Shown here piece after piece: positions 1 through 12,639 of a stretch of DNA of 64,000 bases. Origin of the DNA: Laccaria trichodermophora (lineage: Eukaryota > Basidiomycota > Agaricomycetes > Agaricales > Hydnangiaceae); assembly GCA_018417955.1 (NCBI GenBank), contig JACTVC010000003.1, positions 2,294,001 through 2,358,000 on the forward strand, given 5' to 3'. Made by a program: the position numbers and the translations under genes. The notes under the pieces were generated by a model. It was given only the letters and a program-made list of their open reading frames with translations, made no database searches and was not told where the DNA came from. Within the stretch, counting starts at the first letter, position 1, and every line of letters begins with the position of its first letter.

Positions 1-3000
1 GCATTGTTCCATCCCTGCCCTGCGGGCAGCCTTGTATGCTTCTGAGATAACCAGCGCGAAGAACTTGGGCCGCATGAAATTCGGAACGGTCGCTTTGACG
101 CGATCAAACCTTTCCTTCAACCATAGTGCGGGTTTCGCTAGATTTGGGGATTCCGCCGTTTGACTACAACATAAGTATGGGAGCGACTTTCAAAGGACCG
201 GATACGCACTGGGTCAAACGTTGGTGGACGTAATCGAGTGCCCAACTGCCGTCTCTCAGGTGACCGCACAGGGGGTGTCCCAAGTCATTATAACGCATGA
301 TATGCTTCAGCGGATGCATCCAACCTTCCAAACCGCAGTATACCATCTTACCCAAGTTGGGCACATCATATGCGCCAAAGGCACCTCCAGTCGCGTCCCT
401 CTCTTCGACATCTGCACGGTGCAAGATGACATTCAGATCTACCAAGTTGATGTCGCTAAATGCTTCTTGGACACCAGATGCACAAAAGGCCTCGAGCGAT
501 GCATCGTGATCCTGAAGTTGGGTCTCGAAGAGCATGATACTGCCAGGAGGAAAATGTTGGGGAACAACAATTTCAGCAAAAGGCCCTTCGTGATCAACGC
601 CTTCTCGTGCAACCACACTCTCCGTTTCAACTAGCTTTGCCGGCAGACCTTTGAGAATCTGAGAATCCTTAGCTCCGTCATAGGACAGAATGTCGATGCT
701 CGCCCCAAGAATAAAATTTGCCCTCGTTCGGCGTAGCTTGATCGGGGCGACTGAATAACTGTCAGACGGCGCAGTCAAATTCAAGGTCATACGCACTGAA
801 TCCACGATCCTTCGATCCCTTTGAGAATGCTGTGTGTGCGACAAGTAAATACCCCTTCTGGGTCTTGGGCTGAACGCGATGGAGGACAATATACTGAAAA
901 GAAAGGACTTAGTGTAAGTCGCAACAGGACTGCCAGGAAGTAGAGTCACTTACGTCATTTTCCTGATGGACATGACCTTCCTCGTACCCATCCACCACCA
1001 TCTCCAAATGAAGTTCGTTTAGCACCCTTTTCACTTTGGAAATTCCACTCTTTTCCCCAATACCAGTGAGTTCATATGTCCTCTTCTCTTGTACCAAGTT
1101 CAGCAACTTTGGGTATAGGTCATCAAATCCTTTCACACTGCCGATTGCGCTGTAACTAAAAGTCACGAGTGCGCCCGTGGACAACGCGTCTTCGGCGGAT
1201 CGCTTGTCCAAAGGTGACTCATTGTCGTGCGTTTGATCGTACAGCAAGGCGTGCGGGAGCGCTCCATTGAGCGGCGTCACCACGGCATTCCTCGTGGGTC
1301 CCTTGCCAGTCGGACTGGGCAACTCCTCCCGTGTCACCATGCAGGCATTATCCATAGATCCAATCGGCTTTCCTAAGCCGTGGCGGTACAGCAGTCTCGA
1401 CAGCTCCTTGGGATCCCAAGCGTTGCCGCTCTCCCTGATCAAACTGTTGATGCCTAGCTCACGTACGAAGACCAAGTCCATCTCCTCGCTTCCAGTAAAA
1501 AGTTCCGCACAGACGTAGAGGTCGGGACGCACAACACGCGCCGCATCAAGCATGTGCGTGCCAACTTCAAGGGGAGTTGAGTGACAATTGTCAATTCTGA
1601 AACCGTCGAAAGTATGTGCCAGCGATGTAACATAGGATGTCATGTACGACCAAAGCCATGGATTGTCTGCTGGAGATAACCCGTAGCGCAACTTGACGCA
1701 ATCACCCCAGACAATAACCTCCCGCCGGAGATATGCTTTGGATGGGAGAAGGGCGAAATTCTGCAGAGGATCTGCATCCCAGATCCAACCGTTATTCGCT
1801 AGCGAGTACAAACTAGGATCGGCATTGGGTGATGGTTTCTCCAGACGCGTGAAATATGGCTCTACAAGCGGATTTCTGAGCGCAAGACCAGGTTAGATCA
1901 GATATAACAACGAAGATGGGGAACTTGCGTCTGAGAGATTTCGCCCAACTTTGGTCCATGCGGATCGAGCCTGGTGTATTTCACTCGGTTCTTCATGTTG
2001 TCCAATGCAACCCTCTGGTCCTCCTTCCATTCCTCGTACAATGGGACGTTGATCACGTCGACAACATTCTTCCAGGCTTCCATCATCGCATCAACGTCCT
2101 GCGATGCCCCGAGAGCGGCCTTGATAAGACCAGCGGCGATAGTGCTATCGACTTTCACGCCAAAGCGTGATGCTAACCCGCCTAACCCCTTCACTTTTTT
2201 CTCGGCCCTCAACACTTCCGCCAATTCTGCCGCACTTTTCCCACTTACATTCGGGCCAGCCCATGGTACATCCATTTTCGATTCAAGAGCCGCTTTGACT
2301 GATTCGGTCTCCCGAGTTGGGTCAAGAACATAGTATTGCCAGAGGTCCAGACCTTGGATAACATCGTGAAAGGCTGAGATAAGTTTCTCAACGTCTTCCT
2401 CTGACGTGACGATGGTGGGCAGACCCCTGGCAGCCAGTGAGCTGGAAAATTCAAGGATTGCTGTGTCAAGTTCAAGTGCGGGAGTGAGATGGGGCGTATT
2501 TGCGGGACTGAATCCTGTAGTCGGATTAATCAAAAATAACTGGAACGAGTCTTGAGGTCATACCTGCTTCAGGGTGATCCACCAGCCACTCGCTGTCATT
2601 TGCGGTGTGATTGAGGACGACATCCGTCAAGCTTAAAAGTCCATATTTCTCTCGCGCAAGCTTTAGGGTATCTTCCACCTTTGTTCTCCCCGCACTACTG
2701 GTCAACTTGGTTCCAAAAAGGCTAGAGTCGTACTTCATTTGATCGCGGATCGAATATGGGCTGTCACTGCTTCCCCTCTCTTGCAAAGGCGTGTAGTGCA
2801 CCATGGTGTAGCCTCGCTCTTTCGCCTCATCAAAATATTTCGCCCACCCTTCCAAGGGCCCCATCCACTTTGAAACAAGAGTGAGGATGGACAATCCGTC
2901 CAACGGCAAGTGAATGTAGTCGTCCAGAACCACGGCACCTTCGCCTTGGGGTAGGACTTGTTGATGGTCATTCAGTATCGGCGATCTCGCCTTGACTTTG

Positions 3001-3617
3001 AGAATAGGGTCGATATTGAAATACCCAGAGCGTCCTTTGACACGCTCGCCGTTAGGTCCATCATATTCGACCCAGTAGACAAAAGCGCCAGCGTGCGAGA
3101 TGGGCAGGTCAACCTGTACTGGCTTCGAAAAGTCTTGCGGTAACCTAGCCTTATAAACATCTGCACATGTATAAACGCAACAAGAACTGACTTTCTCTTT
3201 GCATAATTTTCTCTGCCAAACACCCCACCATTGATGGGGAAGTTGGTCTTGAAGACACCGTTTTTCGCTGCTGGATTGCCCGCTTGGAGTGAAACGCGTA
3301 AAATATACGGTGTATATGCTGGTGGGAGACGGATGTACTAGAATTTACGGGCAATAAGTTAACGGGAGAGCGTGACTGAAAGCGTTACTGACTGAGAGGT
3401 CTTTATGGGGCCCGCCATCAGGCTCCAGTCGAAGTTCATAGACGCGTATGGGATCGTCCCCCGACTGAGCTTGCGCCTGGAAGAACTCGATGGCCTCGTC
3501 AGCGGGTGTCTTTGGAGTAAGAGGGGAGGGCGAGCGAGAACCCGATTTCGAGCCCGACTTTGGGATGTGGACTGAGGGCTTTGATTTACCGTAGGCGCTT
3601 CTACGGTTTTTAGTCAT
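1..3617 (-). CDS. GDB1: Glycogen debranching enzyme (4-alpha-glucanotransferase / amylo-1,6-glucosidase), C-terminus missing
   Basis: Cytosolic enzyme that moves maltosyl/maltotriosyl stubs and then removes the alpha-1,6 glucose at glycogen branch points. The first exon (MTKNRRSAYGK...) starts at 3617 and is basic and Ser/Pro-rich. Later exons give the N-terminal glucanotransferase module: a beta-sandwich-like start, then GH13-type motifs LTDVVLNHTA (about 2600), DGFRIDNCHS (nucleophile Asp, about 1610), VCAELFTG (acid/base Glu, about 1510) and QTHDNESP (third acidic residue, about 1230). The last readable exon begins near 150 and runs off the left edge, joined through a GTGCGT donor near 210, so the C-terminal GH133-type glucosidase half lies outside. 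Several short introns interrupt the frame. The family is about 1,500 residues long. Family assignment is secure; exact exon borders are inferred. Confidence 0.93.
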
Positions 3618-3824
3618 TTCTTAGCTGGGGGCGATGGTGGGGAAAAAGAGGGAACGGGGTGAACGACGCGACTCGCGACGCCTTTTATGTATGTTAATTT
3701 TAGATTATCAATACCGTCGATCCGACATCCGATAACAGCGATGATGTCATTCAACTTTTCCCTAAGTGGTAAACTGCCTCCCATTTAAAGATAATAAAGA
3801 GTATATTTTACAGTAGACATACAT

Positions 3825-6078
3825 TTAAAAGAACGCATCAAACATTCTGCCAAGTAAAGAGCGTCGCGGACTGTCCGTATCTCTGCCATCCACGGCTGTC
3901 TCCTCGCTTGCCTGTCCTTCGCTACTCGTTCCAATCACCCGTCCCCGCACATCACCGGTAAACTCTCCGGCGACCTTTGCTCGTTGACCAGAAGGTATTT
4001 CTCGTGGCACGATCGACTCGTTACTTTCGTCGTTGCTTCCATTCTCCCGTGGGCTGGTCCAAACCACTCGACCGCGTCCATCAGTCACAAAGGGTGGCTC
4101 AGGCATCGATAGTGTGGGAGGCGCAGAACTGGTCGCGGCAACTTCCTCGTCGTTCGATCCTTCGTCGTCCTCAATGTCAGTGTTCACGTCTCGTTGTTCT
4201 TCCCTGTCAACAACCGTGCTAAATCGACCGGTGCCTCCATCTTGAATTACTGTTCGCTGCGGGTCCCTGTTGAGAGTGCTTAAAGATGAACGACCTCCAT
4301 GTCTTGCTGTTGCTTCTGCTGTCCGTAGACTACCTGCTATGTCAAACATGAGATCATGCGGAAGAAAACTAGTGCCGCTGTTGGTGTCATGGGTTTCTTC
4401 AACATCTTCATCGCTCTCGTCGTAATCGCTATCACTTGAGTTGGAGACGCTGCGCAGATTAGGCATACTATCGTCACTTGACTCTGATCCACCAAAATCT
4501 CTCTCAACGCCAAAAAACCCCTCGTCTGGTGTTAGGCGTGGCGGTCGAGTTTCTATCGTACTGGTTTCGTTAATAGGCTCTAAAGGGGGTGGAGAATCAG
4601 GGGGGGCTTCATCCGTTTCTGCATTCTCTCGAAGGAAATTGATGGAAGCAAGCATCTGATCTGCCTTGAGAGAACGTAAGAAGGAAGATATCCTCATTTT
4701 TTGGAAAATGTACCAAAGTTTCTAGCCTCTCCATGACATCGTCCTCCTCAGCATCCCGCTCGATGGCGGCATCTTCAGCGGAATTCCGGCCGAAAAGGCC
4801 ACCACGACTTCCGCCTCTCTCGAGCCTCGTAAGCCCCATTCTCAGAGCCTCGACTGCGACATTCAAAGTTTCCAGCGTTGCGCCCTCCTGTATAGCGTTG
4901 TTCAACATCTCCAATGATCGGCCCACTTCTCGCAACCTTCCCGCAGTGGTAGGTAATTCTGAATCCTGGATTCCAACATTGAGTCGCCGCAGACGCTCCA
5001 CAGTTCTTCGTTGACGGTTGCGGGGAACGCTAAAGTTGAGACGATTCATTGCAAGATTTACTCCTTCAGTGCCAAAAAGTGACAAAGAGTCGATATCCGG
5101 GGGGAGAGGAAAAAAGGAAGGAAGAAAGTCGTTGTCTTCCATCCCGTTTGCGACACGATACCTCTGTAGAAAAAAATATCTTGAGAATGGCCACCGCATT
5201 GACAAAGTACAAAACATACTCGCATGGAAACATCAACACCCTCCCTGAACAGAAACGGAGTCCCATCCTCATTGACATGTTTGTAGAAACAGTCTTTACC
5301 AAAAGGACAGAGAGGTTTGTTCTTGTTCTTGGCTTGAGACGTTTGGAAGTAACTTGAATAATTGGTAAGCAAGTGTCATTGAATCAGAGGACGGGTAGAA
5401 CTGACCGACACGTAACCCTGCCCATACTGGCCTGGTAAGCCTTGATCGCGTCCGCCTTTTCTCCAGCAATGCAGAATTTAGATGAGGGAGTTATGAAGCG
5501 GGAAGCGGTGCGGCACATGGGACACTTTTTGGTATTACCAGACTCGACTACGTCCCCCGGCTTTCCTGACGGGTCCCTCCATTTCTTTATGCACTAAATT
5601 GGATTGAGCGGCATCCGAATGAGAGAAAGAGGAAAGGTACCCCTATACAAAAGATGTGGTTGCATCCTTCTGAAGTGGATATGAGAGCTATGCATCAAAG
5701 TTTGTTGAAGAGCGCACCGAGCAATCCAAAGGTAACAGGCTTTTCAAAACAAACGGAGCACAATTGATCCTCTTCCTCGAGAACATTATCGGTTTGTTGT
5801 GGATCAACATGTTTGAACCAGCACAGTTCTCCTCGCTTGCAAAAGCCTAAAAGCTTGGAATTGAATTAGATTGGAAGGGGAGAGCCTGGAAACGCACCAC
5901 GCTGGTAGTATCGACATTGCTTGGCCTGGTCATAGGGTGTCAACAACGGCTGAACATTTTGACCAAGTTCCTCGCCGTGAAGAAACTTGCAGCTATTCCC
6001 TGAAAAGCAGCCTCTTGGAGAGTCGTAATATTTACAGATACCCCTTGACTTTGAGGTTACAGGGCGAGGGAAAGACAT
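3825..6078 (-). CDS. Makorin-like E3 ubiquitin ligase (CCCH-CCCH-RING-CCCH) with long acidic tail
   Basis: Probable RNA-binding RING ubiquitin ligase. Start at 6078 (MSFPRPVTSKS). First CCCH finger CKYYDSPRGCFSGNSCKFLH; second CRYYQRGFCKRGELCWFKH, which spans an intron and has C-x7-C-x5-C-x3-H spacing. A C3HC4 RING follows: CSVCFEKP (about 5745), GCNHIFC (about 5660), CIKKWRDP, then KKCPMCR (about 5535), again split by introns. A third CCCH motif, CPFGKDCFYKH, lies near 5290. This order is that of makorins. The rest (about 5210 to 3825) is a low-complexity acidic Ser/Glu/Asp-rich tail not typical of animal makorins, ending LLGRMFDAFF. Divergent from the RhoGAP gene with 239 bp between starts. 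Ubiquitin ligase activity is inferred from the RING residues. Confidence 0.85.
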
Positions 6079-6317
6079 GTGAGGAAGTAAATTGGATTAC
6101 AAAGATAATTATAGACAGTATTGTCACATGACTGTTACTTTTTTGGTTGCCCTCACTAGCGCCTGCGTTGCTACTTGACTTTGGCTTGACTGTTAATTGT
6201 CTCTTCACTGGTCATTTCAAAACCAAAAAACTGACGATAGTCTTGCGAGCTTTTTTGCAAGTTTTGTGAGGCTTAATTACGAGCCTTGGGACAACTTTCG
6301 GGACTAGCCTCGCGACC

Positions 6318-9300
6318 ATGGCTCCGAGTAGTACTGGCGGACATGGCGTACACAGTACACCGAGCAGAGATCGCGAACGACTTCCATTTCCACAGTCAGC
6401 GAATCCATCACCAGGCCCGCCTATTCGCCAATCTACCAGCTCTTCAGCATCGTCCTCGTTCTCAACGATACCCTCCACATCCTCTCTCCCTTCATCCGCC
6501 ACCCCACAACCCGCCATTTCTGTCGATGCCCTAATCAGGCAGCATTCCTCAGCCGCGGATCCCATGGCCGCTGCTCTTGAACAAGCCGTGAACGATCGCA
6601 ACGTCCTTTCAGCTCAGAATACACAGCTTTGGAAATTGATCGAAAAACAAAGGACCGGTTACAATCAAATCATGAAAGAACTGGAGAGGATAAGGAACGA
6701 GCGTGACACCTATAAAGCCAAGCTTTCGATGCTGAACGGAGGAAATACACCATTTCTCGAGAGGCGGCAAAAAAGTGGTGATCGGACGACTAAACTTAGT
6801 TTGGCCGAACCATCCACCAGCCAGCATAGCAACATATCCTCTTTGTCACAGGCGAGGCAGCCACTTGGAAGGCATAACTCTGACGATGCTGGTAAGTTTT
6901 TGTTATAAAGGCCAAACCTTCCAGTGGCTCTGACCCGCCTTTCCATGTCCAGCAACGCCACGATCTCACCACCTACATTCATCGAAATCATATGAACCCC
7001 TTTCTGCAAAAGTAACTGAAAGTCCTTTGCAGTCGAACGCCAGTCAGTCGTTTCCCAGTCCTACGCAATCAGTCAAACCCCCGCCACCCGCATCCGCGCC
7101 CTCTCATCTTATGACATCCCGAAACTCTAAACCATCTCCATCTCCACTTGTTATGCCATCGCGACCTGACAACGCGACGACGCTCTCTTCAGCCGTATCT
7201 TCCACGTCAGATCATACCCCACACTCAAGACAGGCTGAACCCACCCCATTGACAAACAACGGGAGCCACTCGAATGCAACGACGCCCTCACGGACGGTTG
7301 TTCTGCCGCCACGTAAAGCTAGCCTTGCTGAGAGCGTCAGTAGCGGGAGTAGTATGAGTGCTCCCTCACCTTCCACCACAGCGTCGAGCATCATCCACAG
7401 TTATGGTCAAATAAGCCACTCAAGTACCCCTGCCCAACCCCAAACACAGACCAGTTTACCGTCTCCATTGGTATCAAATTCTGAGGCATCGTATACACGC
7501 CAACGCTCTTCAGCATCCACCATCACGCCAGCCACTCCCACTCAGCCTGCCACTCCTCAGGTCATCCCACCCACCACGCCAGCTGCCACCTTACAGCCCC
7601 AATCCCAGCAGCTTCAATTGCTTTCCACTATTTCTGAAGGCCGCGGACATATCTTGTCTCGCGACTCTCGGATCTCCTTGCCAGACGAGGCCAGACAGTA
7701 CATCGCCAACATGACCGACTCTCCGTTTCCTAGTCCAAGAGTTGACGTTTTCGCTACCAGATCTAAACCTTCACCAGTTCATGCAACGTCTCGAGAAAAC
7801 GAAAGGAATGATAACGGGGAAAGCGAATTTTTGGATATGGACGAAGAAGATGAGGATTCTGAAGAGGAAGATGACAACTCTGGTGAGCTCTTTGATGTCT
7901 GCTCTGTGCATTGTTGTTCTGAAAAAAAAAAATCCTACAGCTTCCATTGATGATTCCGAAAATCAGCACAACCAAGTTCCCCAGATCATAATACCCGTCC
8001 AATCAACTCCAAAGTTTGACAGTGAGATGCATGCTCAACAAAACTTCTCACCCCAAGGGCCTCCTTCGGATCACGAGTTCGAGATACCCATCGCTAGGCG
8101 CAAAGAGAAACCCCTTGGTGTTGTAGCAGAGGAGTTCCCACTCCCTCCACCGTCGAACATCTACGTTCACCAACACCAAGCTGCCATCTCCCACGAGCCA
8201 CAGCACCAGTACCCTAGCCAGCATCATGGACAAGCACATACGGTCTCGACGCCTGGCCCGTCAACGTCAAAGCATGTACGAGCAATGCCTGATCAATCTG
8301 TTGGTTCATCGGCCTGGCCGAATCCGCAGGATTCAGACTTGTCCCTGCCGGAGAACCCTTTTCCTCAATCCTTTCATCGACAAATTCCACAGCAGCATGC
8401 ACGGGACCAACAAAAACAGCAGCAAGCGGTCCCTGCGTCTTTCCGTGCTCTTCCTCTCCTTCCGACTGATCTTCCACATACGACCATCAATGTCTCGCAC
8501 TCTTTTGTGCGTCCAAATGATCGAGGCAAAGAGGTTCTTTCTTTCATCGTCTATGTGAGCCCCGGACTCAGCAAGGAGGGCTGGAAGGTCGAAAAGCTGT
8601 ACTCAGACGTGCTAAGCCTGGACCAGCGAGTTCGAAGCAGCGTGGGTAAAGGGGTTGGGAAAAAGATCGCCAACTTACCCGAAGGAAAACTTTGGAAGGA
8701 TCATGCTCCTGCTAAGGTTGATCAACGAAAGGTACGTCGAATGTTCGCCATGTAGTCTAGAGCTAACCCTTTTACGGAGTAGGCAGTCCTTGAAAACTAC
8801 TTGCAGACGCTGATAAATTTGCCTGTCAAGAACAATAACGAGGTTATCGCATTCTTCACATCCGACATCGTGCGGGAGACCAACCAACCTGTCATGCAAA
8901 TCGGACACAAAGAGGGTTACTTGACGAAACGTGGAAAGAACTTTGGTGGATGGAAGACGAGATTCTTTGTTCTTCAAGGACCAGTGCTGGAGTACTACGA
9001 TTGCGTAAGTGTCATTCGTGGTAGTTGATTTGTGCCCCGAGGCGACAAGCTGATGATGAAACATGCAAATAGCGTGGAGGCGCCCATCTTGGATCGATCA
9101 CGATCACAGGTGCACAGATCGCACGTCAACACCGGACCGAACGACTGCCAGCCACGGACGACGAAAAAGAATACAGGCACGCGTTCCTCATAGTCGAAGC
9201 GAAGAAGGGTCCTGGAGGCAACCACCCTCGTCACGTTTTGTGTGCCGAAAGTGACGAGGATCGAGATAGCTGGGTCGAATTGCTTGTGCGCTATTACACC

Positions 9301-11405
9301 GGCACCTACAGCGAGGAACTTGTTTTCAATTCAAGCTCTGGCTTGAGCGCAGTGAACAGCATTGCGGCTTCCATAGCCGCCGCCACTGCACATCCACGGT
9401 CTAGTACAAGCTCTAATGACTCGCCAATCTTGACACCTCGCAAACCACCTGTTCGAGGCATGTCAAGGGACGAAGCCCTTGGTTCACAGGATGCAAATGC
9501 AAAGCTTTTCCAGCCGCCACCGCTTACACTGGAAGACTATGTACGTTCATCGAGCCCATCCAAGTCCGTCGACCCCTCTCCCATAGACCGCCCGGTTGGA
9601 GTTCTTTCTGATCATCAGAACCAAACTACGCGTCGAACGATGGAACGCGGGCTGGGCCTCCCGTCAAGCCTTCCTGATTCATCACCGCTGTCAGCCGCAC
9701 AAGCATTCCATTCTGAACCAGCCCTTGTGGGACAACGTGCCAACTCTGAACTCGGACATTACCCAGATATGCACGACCCGCGCAGTGGTCGACATCAACG
9801 GCAGCCTGAACATCGGTCAGATGGACGAAAATCATTCCATCCAACACTGAATACGTTGGCGTCCGTCCCTTCCACTCCAGCCGCCCCTGAGCGCGCGTCA
9901 TCTCCAGAAAAATTTGATGTCAACGGCAAGGTCAAGATCTCTGGTCCCATTAACGGTGCACCGATCCCATCAGGTTTTAAGTTTGGGGGAAAGGACGCTC
10001 CATCTGCGGAAGCGACAGCAGCGGCCAATGATCGACGGGAAAAGGCAAAGTCTCGATCCTTCTGGGGTTTCGGAAAAGCGAACGGTAGATAATCAACTAG
10101 CTTCCTCCATAAACTCCTGACTGACAATTTTGGATTGAAAAAAGGTGATAAGTCGCATCCTCACGTGACATACATTTCTCGAGCCGTTTTTGGCGTGGCC
10201 CTGGAAGAGGCATTGGAGGTTGCGCAAATTTGTAACCTACCTGCGATTGTCTTCCGCTCCATTCAGTATCTGGAAGCGAAGAAGGCCGATCAAGAGGAAG
10301 GTATCTACCGCCTCAGTGGAAGCTCTGCTGTCATCAAGAGCCTTAAGGATAGGTTTAACAATGGTACGTTAGCTCTCATTTTGTCTTTTTGTCAAGAAAA
10401 GTCTGACCTTCTGGGTTCAGAGGGCGATGTCGATCTTCTCGCTTCTGATGAATATTGGGATCCACACGCCATTGCTGGTCTTCTCAAGAGCTTCTTGCGA
10501 GAACTCCCTGCAAGTATTCTTACTCGCGACCTCCACCTGCGTTTCCTCTCTGTAATCGGTACGTATTCGAGCTCTTGTCGCGCACTTCTCGCAAGTGACC
10601 AAACATTCCATGCAGACTTTGTAGATGCTCAAGAAAGGATCAAAGAGCTTTCACAGTTGATATCCGCGCTTCCAATAGCCAACTACAGCCTTCTCCGCGC
10701 ACTAACTGCACATCTGATCTTGATTGTGCAAAATTCTGGTGTCAACAAGATGACGATGCGAAACGTTGGAATCGTATTCAGCCCTACACTAGGCATTCCA
10801 GCAGGAGTGTTCAGCCTGATGTTGGGGGAATTCAATCGCGTATTCAATGTGGATTCGGACTATGACGATTATGAAAGCCCCCGTGGCGAACAAAGTGATG
10901 AAGCACTTTCACAGCAAGCTCCTGAACCCTTCCGGCGCAACAGTCGACAGTATTCGGACGCTGCTGCTGATCAACTCCTCGGGTTATCAGGACGAACTTT
11001 GACCAGTACGTCTCCTTGATCGGCTTCTTTTATCTTTTTTTTTTACACAGAGTCCTTTTAGCACCCGCCGAGGAGACACAGTCTGATGGAGATGATTTTT
11101 CACTTCATGATGAAAGTGGGACTGAAACGACTGAAGGCGAAATCACCATAGAGTCATCAACTCCATCCAGTCCAATCCAAAGCGTCACGAATCTAGGCCC
11201 GGACCCTACCATCCGCGTAACGCCCCCTGAGACGCCTACTGCTTCGAAGACGTCGAAAGCATCCCACGTCGCCGCGAGTCGAGGTCTCAATGTTGCGGTG
11301 ACGACTTCGGAACGCGGAAACCGACACTCGAGGATGATGGGTCTGCCTTCATCTCCTCGGCCGCAGAACTCTCCGTCACGACCACCAGATTTACAAATGT
11401 CCTGA
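6318..11405 (+). CDS. Rho GTPase-activating protein with PX, PH and RhoGAP domains (Bem3-like)
   Basis: Switches off Rho/Cdc42 GTPases at membranes during polarised growth. Start at 6318 (MAPSSTGGHG). In order: Ser/Pro-rich region, short coiled coil (about 6570-6720, ALEQAVNDRN to NERDTYKAKL), long disordered Ser/Thr/Pro linker with an acidic patch (about 7835-7880), PX domain (about 8480-8880), PH domain (about 8915-9300, starting GHKEGYLTKRGKNFGGWK), Ser-rich linker, and RhoGAP domain (about 10175-10850). The arginine finger lies in GIYRLSGSSA and the helix NVGIVFSPTLG is present. At least nine short introns close in frame, for example the one ending GAAAAAAG before 10145. Stop at 11405 after DLQMS. 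This domain order is that of yeast Bem3, a Cdc42 GAP; substrate choice is inferred. Confidence 0.93.
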
Positions 11406-11647
11406 GAGACGTTCACTGGCACGTTATGTATCACAGATGTGTTTTTGGAAGACGCATCGAATTTTTTCCCCCGTATATACCCCATTCCCTATACCAATTG
11501 TACAGCTACTTGTAGTCTGTAGTTTTGTGCGGTGTTGAATTGATACCCCGTGCAGTTGTAAGTAATTACACGTCAAGCGTTCGTTCACACGACTTACACG
11601 AACATACCCATACACCACAACCATCATCTGCTTCTTCCAACTCCTTC

Positions 11648-12376
11648 ATGGGCTTCAAGCAAGCGGCCGTGCTCGCACCTGTGTCCTTCTTTCTCGGTGA
11701 GAAGAAGCGTTGAAAATTCTCAACTCGGGGCCCGTGTTGACGATACTTAAACAGGTGTTCAACTCATCTGCCTCAACGTAGATCACCGTGTGTTGTGGAG
11801 TGAACTAACAGAGGACGTGATTCGTGACGGGTTTCAATTCTACACGACGTTTTTCAATGCGCCGCCAGCTATAAAGGTGCGCTCGCTGTTCGACTCTGGG
11901 CTTTGAACTAACTGTATTGGGAACTTGCAGGCGCTGCTTCACGGATTGGTTGGGGTTGGATTAATTGGACTGGTCGCAAAGCTTCACAATTGGGATGAGA
12001 GTGCGATGTTTTTTGATGGAACGAGTCTAGGTGCGTCCGACTTCTTGTTCAATTGTTATTGGACTGACAAGGGTTTTGTAGCGACGTATGTATTTGGAAT
12101 TGCGGTATATCTGACGGTGACGATACCGTCACTGCGAACGATAGTAACGCCGTTGGAGCAGGTCGAGAGCAGAGGAGACCAAGTGGATGCTATGCGTGTT
12201 CTATCTGCAGGGAATATCATCATTATCATTTGCCTAGGCCTCATTCTTGCTCTACAGGTACGAGTCTTATTATTGATAATGATGGGCTCTCTTAATAATG
12301 GTCCCAGGCTGGACAGGAATATGCGAGACGTAAAGAGACAGTAGCGCTAGTGGCTGGTGAAAAAAAGGAACAGTGA
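11648..12376 (+). CDS. SHR3: Shr3-type ER chaperone for amino-acid permeases
   Basis: Small ER membrane protein that helps amino-acid permeases fold and leave the ER. Start at 11648 (MGFKQAAVLAPVSFFLG). Four short introns are removed in frame: after TTTCTCG, after GCTATAAAG, after AGTCTAG and after CTACAG. The product has about four hydrophobic segments (AVLAPVSFFLGVQLICL; LLHGLVGVGLIGLVAKL; TYVFGIAVYLTV; ILSAGNIII-like segment near 12215) and a charged C-terminal tail ending GEKKEQ, close to a dilysine-type ER signal. The length of roughly 190 residues and the VDHRVLW motif after helix 1 fit the Shr3 family. Same strand as its neighbours with about 240 bp on each side. A TATATA element lies about 170 bp upstream. 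Confidence 0.8.
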
Positions 12377-12539
12377 CCATTGTACTTTTTTCTAAATGAG
12401 ACCCTTTTGGATGCAACGAGGATCTTTGCTCTAGAATTGGTGTAGGAGAGCCGAGCGCCGACGTTGTTCTACTGCATTCTATATAGAAGCTCGATCAATC
12501 GTAGATCGCCATTCACACACTGAGGCGTGAGATGGGAAT

Positions 12540-12574
12540 GTGACTAGCTGTGACTATCTGTGACTGAGCTGTGA
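12540..12574. repeat. Decamer tandem repeat with TGACT cores upstream of the Ecl1-family gene
   Basis: Three and a half imperfect 10-11 bp units of the form GTGACTAGCT / GTGACTATCT / GTGACTGAGCT / GTGAA, ending about 65 bp before the ATG at 12640. TGACT is the half site of Gcn4/CpcA-type bZIP factors, so a nutrient-response element is possible but unproven. Confidence 0.6.
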
Positions 12575-12639
12575 AATTGGATCTGAGATGAATGCTTAAA
12601 AGTACTTAAACTGGGCCCTGTCGACTGTTAACAACCAAA

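Noticed and set aside
9007..9072. Possible box C/D snoRNA (TGATGATGA) in a RhoGAP intron
   Set aside because: The intron is too short, with no D box or terminal stem in the right place.
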